From assembly GCA_959596515.1 (NCBI GenBank), contig CAUFXR010000054.1:1-17268 (forward strand): a DNA stretch of 17,268 nucleotides. Direction: 5' to 3'. This document shows, piece after piece, positions 1-6,055 of the stretch; position 1 is the first letter of the stretch, and every line of letters starts with the position of its first letter. Both the position numbers and the translations under genes were made by a program. The stretch comes from an uncultured Oscillospiraceae bacterium. Its GTDB lineage: Bacteria; Bacillota; Clostridia; Oscillospirales; Acutalibacteraceae. The notes beneath the pieces are model-generated. The model made no database searches and was not told where the DNA came from. It worked only from the letters and a program-made list of their open reading frames with translations.

Positions 1-219
1 GGTTGGTGTCCCTACGGCCACCGCCGAATCCCTTGCCGGCGTGCGCGGTGTTTTCGGTTGGAGCCCCTACGGCCGCCGCCGAATTCCTTGCCGGCGTGCG
101 CGGTGTTTTCGGTTGGAGCCCCTACGGCCGCCGCCGAATTCCCTTACCGGCGTGCACGGTGTTTTCGGTTGGTGCCCCTGCGGCCACCGCCGAATTCCCT
201 TACCGGCGTGCGCGGTGTT
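1..219. repeat. Tandem array of 55-56 bp units (left edge, incomplete)
   Basis: Four head-to-tail units begin at 1, 56, 111 and 167, each opening with GGTTGG and containing the core CCGCCGAATT and the segment CCGGCGTGC. Three units have the same few substitutions (A/T at unit position 7, G/A in the GGCCGCC/GGCCACC part), and the third unit has one extra C in the GAATTCCCTT segment, giving 56 bp. The last unit loses identity after GGTGTT near 219. The array probably continues to the left of the window. The period changes from 55 to 56, so no single reading frame is kept through all units and the overlapping open frames are not credible genes. It lies just past the 3' end of the minus-strand DUF1015 gene. 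Confidence 0.9.
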
Positions 220-278
220 GCCGCCCTTTCCGTTCACAAAAGATCTTTCCTCAGATTTTTCAGACGTCACTATTTCCT

Positions 279-1559
279 TTATTTTAGAGGGTTCATCACC
301 AGTCCAGTGATCAGCTTGGGATAGAAATAGGTGGATTTCTGGGGCATTTTTTCCCCGGCAGCGGCAACATCCCGGATCTCCGTCACCCGAGTGGGATTTA
401 AAATGAAAGCGCACTGGCTTTCGCCTTTTTCCACGCTTTCCACCGCCTCTTGAAAGCTGCGGGTGTAGGTCAGGTTCACCTGGTTCGCCATATTCTCCTT
501 ATCGATGCCGAACAGCTTTTCCAGAACCAAAGTGTGCAGCACCGTCACATCCAGACTTCTGGAAGCTTCGCTCAGATTCGGCAGCAGCTGGTCCAGCACG
601 GACAGATCCTTCAGCGTCAGCAGAGTCCAGCGGTCTCCGCCGCAGTAGAAGCCGAAGGCCTTTTCTCCTTTGGCGTACTTTTCATCCAGAGCCTTTTCCA
701 TTTGAGCGACCCCGGTCTTTTCTTCCACCTGGAAATAAGGCTCACAGGCTTTCATAGCGGCCTCGGGATTGAACTCCTTCAAGTTCCGAAGCAAACGGTG
801 GGTCGGGAACACCACCAGGCCATCATGTTCCAAATCCACTAGCATCATCATGATGTAGTCCGCCGGGTCTCCTTCTTTGGCAAGCCCCTGTTCCCGGCAG
901 TAGTTTCTGAAATTCAAAGCGGTTTCATACCGATGGTGACCGTCGGCGATGTACAGCTTCCGGTCCTTAAAATCCCCGCACACAGCGGCAACTGTCTCCG
1001 GCTCCGACACCACCCAAAGCCGGTGGGTCACTCCTTCCCCATCGGTAAACTCCGCCTGGGGCTTACCCTGGGACAGCTCATCAATCTTTGACAGGGTCAC
1101 GTGCTCCGGATCCATATATAAAGAATAAATCTGACTGAAATTACAGAAGGTGGCCTTCATCAGATTGAACCTGTCCTCCTTGGCCTTGGACAGGGTCTCC
1201 TCATGGGGCAGCACCACGCCCTTTTCAAATTCCTCCAGCTTTACCCGGCAGATAAAGCCCTTTACTTTTTTCCGTTCTCCTCGGGCGGTAAATTCCTCTT
1301 CGTAGATATACAGACTCTCTGTTTCCTCCCGCTGCAGGATCCCCTGCTGGATCCACTCTTCCAAAATCCTGCCGGCGGTACCATAGGGATCCTCCCCTTT
1401 CGGCAGTTCCAGCCGGATCACGTTGTGCTCATTTCTCTCCAAATAAGCCTTCCGCTGTTCCTCACTGATGATATCGTAAGGCGGGCAGCAAAGTTCCTGG
1501 ATGTCCCCGGCCTTCGAGGTTTGAAACCTGAGCCCTCTCATTCCTTTTACTTCAGCCAT
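279..1559 (-). CDS. DUF1015 family protein (ParB/sulfiredoxin-fold related)
   Basis: This encodes 426 residues, about the usual length for DUF1015 (PF06245). Family marks are the early CCPPYD segment (residues 24-29), the VLPHEETLSKAKEDR segment (116-130) and IADGHHRYETA (204-214). The DGHHR motif (206-210) is the best family hallmark and resembles the nucleotide-binding motif of ParB/sulfiredoxin-fold proteins; some relatives of that fold phosphorylate free serine with ATP or ADP. A small-molecule kinase role is thus possible but is inference; no ser genes lie in this window. The protein has no signal peptide and should be cytoplasmic. The ATG at 1559 is preceded by GGGAGAG (1567-1573 on the plus strand, read in reverse) about 7 nt upstream. 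It is transcribed divergently from the amidohydrolase gene. The family call is firm; the reaction is unknown. Confidence 0.93.
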   Translation of the reverse strand: MAEVKGMRGLRFQTSKAGDIQELCCPPYDIISEEQRKAYLERNEHNVIRLELPKGEDPYGTAGRILEEWIQQGILQREETESLYIYEEEFTARGERKKVKGFICRVKLEEFEKGVVLPHEETLSKAKEDRFNLMKATFCNFSQIYSLYMDPEHVTLSKIDELSQGKPQAEFTDGEGVTHRLWVVSEPETVAAVCGDFKDRKLYIADGHHRYETALNFRNYCREQGLAKEGDPADYIMMMLVDLEHDGLVVFPTHRLLRNLKEFNPEAAMKACEPYFQVEEKTGVAQMEKALDEKYAKGEKAFGFYCGGDRWTLLTLKDLSVLDQLLPNLSEASRSLDVTVLHTLVLEKLFGIDKENMANQVNLTYTRSFQEAVESVEKGESQCAFILNPTRVTEIRDVAAAGEKMPQKSTYFYPKLITGLVMNPLK

Positions 1560-1591
1560 CTGAATACTCTCCCTTCCTTCCCTTTGCTTCC

Positions 1592-1620
1592 ATTGTAGTA
1601 AAAACCTGGGGATCCGTCAA
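1592..1620 (-). promoter_or_regulatory. Sigma-70/SigA-type promoter of the DUF1015 gene
   Basis: Read on the minus strand, TTGACG (plus coordinates 1615-1620) is followed after exactly 17 bp by TACAAT (1592-1597). Transcription would start about 7 bp further on, leaving a leader of roughly 25 nt that contains the GGGAGAG ribosome site. Confidence 0.75.
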
Positions 1621-1673
1621 TCTCAAATCTACGCGGCTGACAATATTTCTCTACGGCGACGCCATGTTTTCTC

Positions 1674-1703
1674 TTGACAAATGTAAAACGATTCTGTTAA
1701 TAT
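1674..1703 (+). promoter_or_regulatory. Sigma-70/SigA-type promoter of the amidohydrolase gene
   Basis: TTGACA at 1674-1679 is followed by TTAATA (1697-1702, 17 bp spacer) or TAATAT (1698-1703, 18 bp). A TATAAT at 1701-1706 is closer to consensus but sits 21 bp away, which is too far. Transcription should start near 1710. This rules out the in-frame TTG at 1710 as the gene start and supports one near 1782. Confidence 0.75.
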
Positions 1704-1781
1704 AATAAATTGGGTTTTAATGGTCAAAAATTGAAATCTATGAAAATTTTCACATCTTTGAACAGAAAGAAGTACAGCGCC

Positions 1782-2582
1782 ATGATGGATATTATTGATT
1801 TTCACGCCCACATTTATCCGGATAAAATCGCGGAAAAAGCCTCTCACAGCGTCGGGGAATTTTATTCCATCCCCATGCATAAAATCGGCAGCGTGGATAC
1901 GCTGCTGAAAAGCGGCGGCGAAGCAGGAGTAGGTATGTTTGTGGTCCAGTCCGTCGCCACGGTGTCCAAGCAGGTGCAGAGCATCAACGATTTTATCCAT
2001 GCCACCTGTCAGGAATATCCCGACCGGCTCATTGGTTTCGGTACCATTCATCCGGGCCTGGAGAACCCGGTGGATGAGGTCGAGCGCTGCATTAAGCTGG
2101 GGCTTCACGGCATGAAGATTCATCCCGACGTTCAACGGTTTCATATGGACGACCCCTCCATGTACCCGATCTACGAGGCCATTGAGGGCCGGCTACCGAT
2201 CCTGATCCACTGCGGCGATTACCGGTATGATTTCTCCCATCCCCGCCGCCTGGCTCATATTTTAGACGACTTTCCCAAGCTGGAGGTCATCGGCGCCCAC
2301 TTCGGCGGCTGGTCTCTTTGGGATCTCGCCATGGAATACCTGCTGGATCGGAATTGCTGGCTGGATACCTCCAGTTCCTTCGCCTTTTTAGGCAAAGTCC
2401 GCAGCAAGGAGGTCATCCGCGCCTATGGGGCGGACCGGCTGCTGTTCGGCGACGATTTTCCCATGTGGGATCACAAAACCGAGGTGGAAACCCTACTTTC
2501 CCTGGATCTGACCGACGACGAATATGAAAAGATTTTCAGCGGCAACGCGAAAAAGCTTCTGCACATGACACCCAATCCCTGA
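1782..2582 (+). CDS. Amidohydrolase-2 family metal-dependent hydrolase
   Basis: From the ATG at 1782 the product has 266 residues and a complete amidohydrolase-related TIM-barrel pattern (PF04909 type): DFHAH with H8 and H10 after strand 1, a lysine in MKIHPD (K112), LIHCGD with H143, IGAHFGG with H173, and LFGDDFP with D224. These are the positions expected for metal binding and catalysis. The family includes decarboxylases and C-N or C-C hydrolases, so the substrate cannot be named. No signal peptide is present. The start is 1782 or the adjacent ATG at 1785: both follow AGAAAGAAG (1764-1772), and the promoter at 1674-1703 overlaps the longer possible N-terminus. Divergent from the DUF1015 gene, apparently a single-gene unit. 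No clear terminator follows; only a short CCCGG/CCGGG hairpin lies just after the stop. Confidence 0.9.
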   Translation: MMDIIDFHAHIYPDKIAEKASHSVGEFYSIPMHKIGSVDTLLKSGGEAGVGMFVVQSVATVSKQVQSINDFIHATCQEYPDRLIGFGTIHPGLENPVDEVERCIKLGLHGMKIHPDVQRFHMDDPSMYPIYEAIEGRLPILIHCGDYRYDFSHPRRLAHILDDFPKLEVIGAHFGGWSLWDLAMEYLLDRNCWLDTSSSFAFLGKVRSKEVIRAYGADRLLFGDDFPMWDHKTEVETLLSLDLTDDEYEKIFSGNAKKLLHMTPNP

Positions 2583-2907
2583 CCCGGTCCCGGGCTTGGA
2601 TCTTATAGCTGAGGCACCGCCATCCGGCTTGTTGTTCGGCGATCTCTCACCGGTAAAGACACCATCTGACAACCGCTATCTATCCGAAGGGATTTCCTCG
2701 CATCCGGTGGTCCCCGGTTTCCTTCCGGTTCCTTGGTTTCGCCCCAGTTTTGTTTCGCCGCTAGGCCTTCCGGTTCTTTTTCTCGGCCTTGTTTCATAGT
2801 TTTGTTTTGCGCAGGCGCGATTCTGATTTCAAAGCTTTCCCAAGGTTTTGGAAATCGAGTGTTCTGAAAATTCAGCAATTGATCATTCTATCATACCTTT
2901 TATCCTT

Positions 2908-2939
2908 GGCCCCGGCCCCCTTCTCCTCTTGCCGGGGCC
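2908..2939. repeat. Perfect 9-bp GC-rich hairpin
   Basis: GGCCCCGGC (2908-2916) is the exact reverse complement of GCCGGGGCC (2931-2939), separated by a 14-nt pyrimidine loop. It is not followed by a T-run on either strand, so it is not a standard intrinsic terminator. Its right arm runs into the first copy of the 2937-2962 repeat. Confidence 0.6.
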
Positions 2940-3025
2940 TGTCTTTGCGTCCCCACGCAGGCACCGCACGCTAAGTGTAACGCAAAACCACAGCGTTTCC
3001 GCCTGTCTTTGCGCCCCACGCAGGC
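2937..3025. repeat. Two copies of a 25-26 bp hairpin-forming word
   Basis: The word starts GCCTGTCTTTGCG and ends CCCACGCAGGC. Copies lie at 2937-2962 and 3001-3025, 64 bp apart, and differ by one base present or absent. Within each copy the ends pair (GCCT/AGGC), and GCGT/ACGC can pair inside the first copy. Confidence 0.65.
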
Positions 3026-3134
3026 TCTGCAAACTCACGGAAGCCAAGGCGGGCCTGGAGTCCATCTTAAGATCCGATTCTGTTTTCCGCCAATAGTGTT
3101 TTGGCTGAAAAACTATGTCCGCTTCGGTTGAGCA

Positions 3135-3175
3135 TTACCGGAGAAGTCGGCAGCTTTACCGGGGAAGCCGGCAGC
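3135..3175. repeat. 21-bp tandem duplication
   Basis: TTACCGGAGAAGTCGGCAGC (3135-3154) is repeated as TTACCGGGGAAGCCGGCAGC (3156-3175) with two A/G or T/C changes and one extra T between copies. Confidence 0.7.
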
Positions 3176-3505
3176 TTCGCTCAAAATTTTCAAAAAACAC
3201 TGAAGCCCTTCGGATTTTCATCGTTTTCCGAGCGCTCCCGTTTTTCTTTCCTATTGTTATCCATGATAGCTTCCCTAGCTTTCCACTTCCCGAGCTCTCC
3301 GCCTCCAGACAGTTCCCGAACTTTCTCCGGCGTCATTCACTGCCTGTTTACCCCAATCTCTTTTGTCTTCTGGCGCGAGGGCCAAACTTTTTTCGATTTT
3401 TTCAGACAACCCGAGGCGTTGAACGTTGCGCCTGAAATAAAAAACGCTGTCTGCCTGCCAGGGTTTCGGCAGCCGGACGGTGAAAACCGAACGAAAAGAT
3501 AAAAA

Positions 3506-3510
3506 AGGAG
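3506..3510 (+). promoter_or_regulatory. Ribosome binding site of the FAD protein gene
   Basis: AGGAG at 3506-3510 in an A-rich context (AAAAAAGGAG), 10 nt before the ATG at 3521, fixes the start. Confidence 0.8.
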
Positions 3511-3520
3511 AATACAACAT

Positions 3521-4948
3521 ATGCAGCATTATGACGTGATCGTAATCGGCGCTGGTCCCGCCGGCATTTTCACCGCGCTGGAACTGGATAAACTCATGCC
3601 CCAGTTAAAGGTACTGGTGGTAGATTCCGGTTCCAGCATCGACAAACGGGCTTGCCCCGCCAGGACCTCCGGCCAGTGCGCCCACTGCAAGACCTGCCAC
3701 ATTATGAATGGCTGGGCCGGCGCGGGCGCGTTTTCCGATGGCAAGCTTTCCCTGTCTGAAGAGGTAGGCGGCAATGTTACCGACTATCTTCCGATAGAAA
3801 AGGTCCGGGAACTAATCCGCTACGCCGACGATATTTATCTGAAATTCGGTGCGCCGGACAAAGTCTTCGGTAAAAGCGATAAGTTTGCCGAGCAGGTCAG
3901 CTATGAGGCACACAAGCACAACATCAAGTTGATTCCTTGCCCGGTACGGCATATGGGAACCGAATACTCTTTCGAGGTACTCCGGGAAATGTACCGGTAT
4001 TTAAGCAGCCGGGAAAACTTTGAGTTTCGGGAGTATACCAAAGCGGACACTATTGAAATCGTAGACGGCCGGGCTGTAGGAGTATGGCTCATTGGCAAAG
4101 GCGGCGAGCGAAAACTGGAAAAGGCCCGGTATGTGGTAGCGGCCCCAGGCCGAGGCGGCGCGGATTGGTTGACCTCTGTTGCCCGGGCGAACAATCTGCA
4201 AACCATCAACAACGCTGTGGACATCGGCGTGCGGGTAGAGGTTCCCAACGCGGTAATGGACCACCTCACCAAAAACCTCTACGAGGCGAAACTGGTATAT
4301 TACTCCGATACTTTTGAAAACAAGGTACGCACCTTTTGCATGAATCCCGGCGGTATCGTCAGCGAGGAACACTACGAAGGCGGCGTTGGCGGGAAAGGCA
4401 TCGCCGTAGTCAACGGCCACAGCTACGCCGATGAGGATAAGCACTCGGAAAACACTAATTTCGCCATGCTGGTTTCCACCAAATTCACCGAACCGTTTAA
4501 TCAGCCCATCGAGTACGGCCGGTATATCGCCCAGCTGGGCAATATGCTTACCGGAGGCGGCATTATGGTACAGCGCCTTGGTGACCTGCTGATGGGCCGG
4601 CGCACCGACAAGGAACGGCTCTCTAAATCCACCACCGTGCCAACCTTAAAAAACGCCGTCCCTGGGGATCTCTCCTTTGTTCTGCCCCACCGGCATCTCA
4701 CCAGCATCGTGGAAAGTCTGAAAGCTTTTGACAAGCTGGCGCCAGGCCTTTACTCGAAAAACACGCTGCTTTATGGTGTGGAGGTAAAATTTTACTCCAG
4801 TAAAATCCAGGTGGATGACCGGTTTGAAACAAAGGTGCAGAATCTGTTTGCCATTGGCGACGGCGCGGGAATCACCCGGGGCTTGATGCAGGCCTCGGTT
4901 ACCGGTGTGGCGGTGGCCCGAAATATCGCAAAGGACTCTGCCAAATAA
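3521..4948 (+). CDS. COG2509-type FAD-dependent dehydrogenase/oxidoreductase
   Basis: The product has 475 residues and a Rossmann dinucleotide fold. VIGAGPAG (residues 8-15) is the GxGxxG FAD-binding loop, with an acidic residue (D35) at the end of the second strand to hold the ribose. The C-terminal segment IGDGAGITRG (about 445-454) is the second FAD contact typical of this group. A cysteine cluster (C45, C53, C56, C59) sits just before the glycine-rich GWAGAGAFSDGK segment (64-75). This architecture matches the uncharacterised FAD-dependent dehydrogenases of COG2509, which are widespread in anaerobic Bacillota. The substrate is unknown, and whether the cysteines bind metal or do thiol chemistry cannot be judged. 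No signal peptide or membrane segment, so cytoplasmic. It stands alone between two long gene-free stretches. Confidence 0.93.
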   Translation: MQHYDVIVIGAGPAGIFTALELDKLMPQLKVLVVDSGSSIDKRACPARTSGQCAHCKTCHIMNGWAGAGAFSDGKLSLSEEVGGNVTDYLPIEKVRELIRYADDIYLKFGAPDKVFGKSDKFAEQVSYEAHKHNIKLIPCPVRHMGTEYSFEVLREMYRYLSSRENFEFREYTKADTIEIVDGRAVGVWLIGKGGERKLEKARYVVAAPGRGGADWLTSVARANNLQTINNAVDIGVRVEVPNAVMDHLTKNLYEAKLVYYSDTFENKVRTFCMNPGGIVSEEHYEGGVGGKGIAVVNGHSYADEDKHSENTNFAMLVSTKFTEPFNQPIEYGRYIAQLGNMLTGGGIMVQRLGDLLMGRRTDKERLSKSTTVPTLKNAVPGDLSFVLPHRHLTSIVESLKAFDKLAPGLYSKNTLLYGVEVKFYSSKIQVDDRFETKVQNLFAIGDGAGITRGLMQASVTGVAVARNIAKDSAK

Positions 4949-4961
4949 ACTCAGGTGAACG

Positions 4962-5115
4962 GTTTTTCCTTTTTTCCATTTCTTTTTTCCATTTTCTTTT
5001 TTTCTTTCTCTTTTTTCTTTCCTTTCTTTTTCCCTTTTCCTTTCTCTTTTTGTTTATCCGTTTCCGTCTTCTTTTTCGTTCTCTTTTTCGTTCATCCGTT
5101 TCCGTCTTCTAACAC
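4962..5115. repeat. Long homopyrimidine-rich tract with a 21-bp repeat
   Basis: About 150 bp on the plus strand is almost entirely T and C, with only scattered purines. Near its end a 21-nt word (GTTYATCCG followed by TTTCCGTCTTCT) occurs at 5052-5072 and 5090-5110 with one mismatch, spaced 38 bp. The tract begins just after the FAD gene stop. Confidence 0.85.
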
Positions 5116-5347
5116 AGTCTTTCAGGTGAAAGCAGGCGGTAACTTTTTCTGCGTCGATTTGCCTCGCCACTTTGCAATTTTTCTTTGAAAATGTTTTGAG
5201 TTTTTTGCCAATTCGTTTTTCACTGCGAGAAAAGTGCGATCAGATAAACCCACCGTTTCACAGACGGGCCAAGACAAAATGGTAACTAAACTAATCAGAG
5301 ACAAAAAATTGTTTTTTCATAAGTTGCCTTTTGGGAATGGAGAGCAG

Positions 5348-5467
5348 AGAGGAATCCAGAGAGGAATCCAGAAAAGAACACAGAGAGGAGTTCTGAGAGA
5401 AATCCAGAAAGGAACACAGAGAGGAATTCAGAGAAAAATTCTTAAAGAAGGTCTCAAAGGGCCTCAC
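5348..5467. repeat. 12-bp purine-rich minisatellite, about 10 units
   Basis: The unit AGAGGAATCCAG starts at 5348 and 5360, and diverged copies follow every 12 bp without any length change to about 5467 (for example AAAAGAACACAG, AAAGGAACACAG, AGAGGAATTCAG). The strict period of 12 keeps any frame open as a four-residue repeat on both strands, which explains the frames of 95-98 codons here. I see no ribosome site or conserved protein and treat it as non-coding. Confidence 0.85.
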
Positions 5468-5546
5468 CAAAACCGCAGAGCACCTAAAGTTCACAGAAAA
5501 GCCGGCGCGCCAAATGATAAGATCCTTTAGCGAAGGTTTTGCAAAC

Positions 5547-5576
5547 GAGGGACAAGGTATTGGTACCTTGTCCCTC
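5547..5576. repeat. Perfect 13-bp hairpin
   Basis: GAGGGACAAGGTA (5547-5559) and TACCTTGTCCCTC (5564-5576) are exact reverse complements around a TTGG loop. The plus strand continues AAAATTTATG, and the minus strand continues GTTTGCAAAACC, so neither side has a proper T-run. It may be a degenerate terminator or a dispersed palindromic element. Confidence 0.8.
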
Positions 5577-5595
5577 AAAATTTATGCCTGAAAAA

Positions 5596-5622
5596 CGGCT
5601 TGAAATCAAGCTGTTTCAGCCG
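5596..5622 (+). repeat. Imperfect 9-bp hairpin
   Basis: CGGCTTGAAA (5596-5605) pairs with TTTCAGCCG (5614-5622) apart from one bulged T. A CTACTTTTCG sequence follows, so a weak terminator is possible, but no gene is seen directly upstream on this strand. Confidence 0.45.
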
Positions 5623-5757
5623 CTACTTTTCGATTTCCAACATATCAAATACCTTTCACACCCGAAAGCGGATCTCATTGGATTTCATGAAAGGACACAG
5701 AAAAAACGAAGATGGGCTGGTCCTTAACACAATTATGAAAAACGCGCACTAAGTGGA

Positions 5758-5796
5758 TTTTACGAGAAATCGGCAGAATTATTGAGTTTTCGTAAA
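5758..5796. promoter_or_regulatory. Inverted repeat around the -35 box (possible operator)
   Basis: TTTACGA (5759-5765) and TCGTAAA (5790-5796) are exact reverse complements; their centres are 31 bp apart, about three helical turns. The right arm lies in the -35/-10 spacer of the promoter at 5782-5810 and the -35 box lies between the arms. The position would suit a site for autoregulation by the XRE-type protein encoded just downstream; this is inference. Confidence 0.4.
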
Positions 5797-5810
5797 TTCC
5801 ATGCTATACT
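5782..5810 (+). promoter_or_regulatory. Promoter of the XRE/LuxR regulator operon
   Basis: TTGAGT (5782-5787), 17-bp spacer, TATACT (5805-5810). Transcription should start near 5817, giving a leader of about 23 nt. The -10 box overlaps an upstream in-frame ATG at 5801, which therefore cannot be the gene start. Confidence 0.75.
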
Positions 5811-5839
5811 GCCCTTATCATGGCAATGAGGTGAACCGT

Positions 5840-6055
5840 ATGGCGGTACAATATAACAAGCTGTGGAAACGGCTGATTGATATGAAAATAAAAAAATCTT
5901 CCCTAACTGAAATGGCGGGCGTTTCGGCTTCCACGATCGCAAAACTCAGTCACGACGAATATGTGAGTCTTGAGATTTTAGAACGGATCTGCCGGGCGCT
6001 TCACTGTGAAATCGGTGATGTGGTGGAACTCAGGGGGGAGGCCGGAAAATCATGA
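5840..6055 (+). CDS. Small XRE/Cro-type helix-turn-helix regulator
   Basis: From the ATG at 5840 the product has 71 residues and is almost entirely one DNA-binding domain of the Cro/C1-type HTH family (PF13443-like). The turn is in LTEMAGVSASTIAKLSHDE (residues 22-40), followed by the LEILERICRALHCEIGDVVEL helices typical of the family (44-64). It should bind DNA as a dimer in the cytoplasm. The start is set by GAGGTG at 5828-5833, 6 nt before the ATG, and by the promoter at 5782-5810. Its stop overlaps the start of the LuxR-type membrane protein gene by 4 nt (ATGA), so the two are translationally coupled and probably work together. The domain is certain; its target may be the inverted repeat over its own promoter. 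Confidence 0.92.
   Translation: MAVQYNKLWKRLIDMKIKKSSLTEMAGVSASTIAKLSHDEYVSLEILERICRALHCEIGDVVELRGEAGKS

Larger units (their letters stand above)
2583..3520. other. 938-bp intergenic stretch without a credible gene
   Basis: Open frames here (for example a 133-codon frame on the plus strand at 3101-3502) have no recognisable domain, no ribosome site and a composition unlike the neighbouring genes. The stretch contains T/C/G-rich short-period sequence around 2700-2810 with repeated CCGGTT and GTTTTGTTT words, a GC-rich hairpin at 2908-2939, two copies of a 25-26 bp hairpin-forming word at 2937-2962 and 3001-3025, and a 21-bp tandem duplication at 3135-3175. The final bases hold the ribosome site of the next gene. 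I saw no convincing promoter for that gene. Confidence 0.7.
4949..5781. other. About 830-bp low-complexity intergenic stretch
   Basis: No credible gene is seen. In order it holds a pyrimidine tract (4962-5115), an AT-rich part, a 12-bp purine minisatellite (5348-5467), a perfect 13-bp hairpin (5547-5576), a second imperfect hairpin (5596-5622), and the upstream arm of an inverted repeat that leads into the promoter of the XRE-type gene. Short frames across the minisatellite owe their length to the 12-bp period and have no visible ribosome site. Confidence 0.75.

Noticed and set aside
1710..1784. Longer N-terminus of the amidohydrolase starting at TTG 1710
   Set aside because: The promoter at 1674-1703 places transcription start at about this position, so no ribosome site could precede it; the family motif DFHAH starts normally at residue 6 from 1782.
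2908..2939. Terminator of the amidohydrolase gene
   Set aside because: Good stem but no T-run, and more than 300 bp after the stop codon.
3101..3502. 133-codon frame on the plus strand
   Set aside because: No ribosome site, no domain, and a composition of non-coding type; it contains the 21-bp tandem duplication.
5234..5578. Overlapping frames of 95-98 codons on both strands
   Set aside because: Their length is explained by the 12-bp repeat period; neither has a convincing ribosome site or promoter. Kept as a question in the findings.
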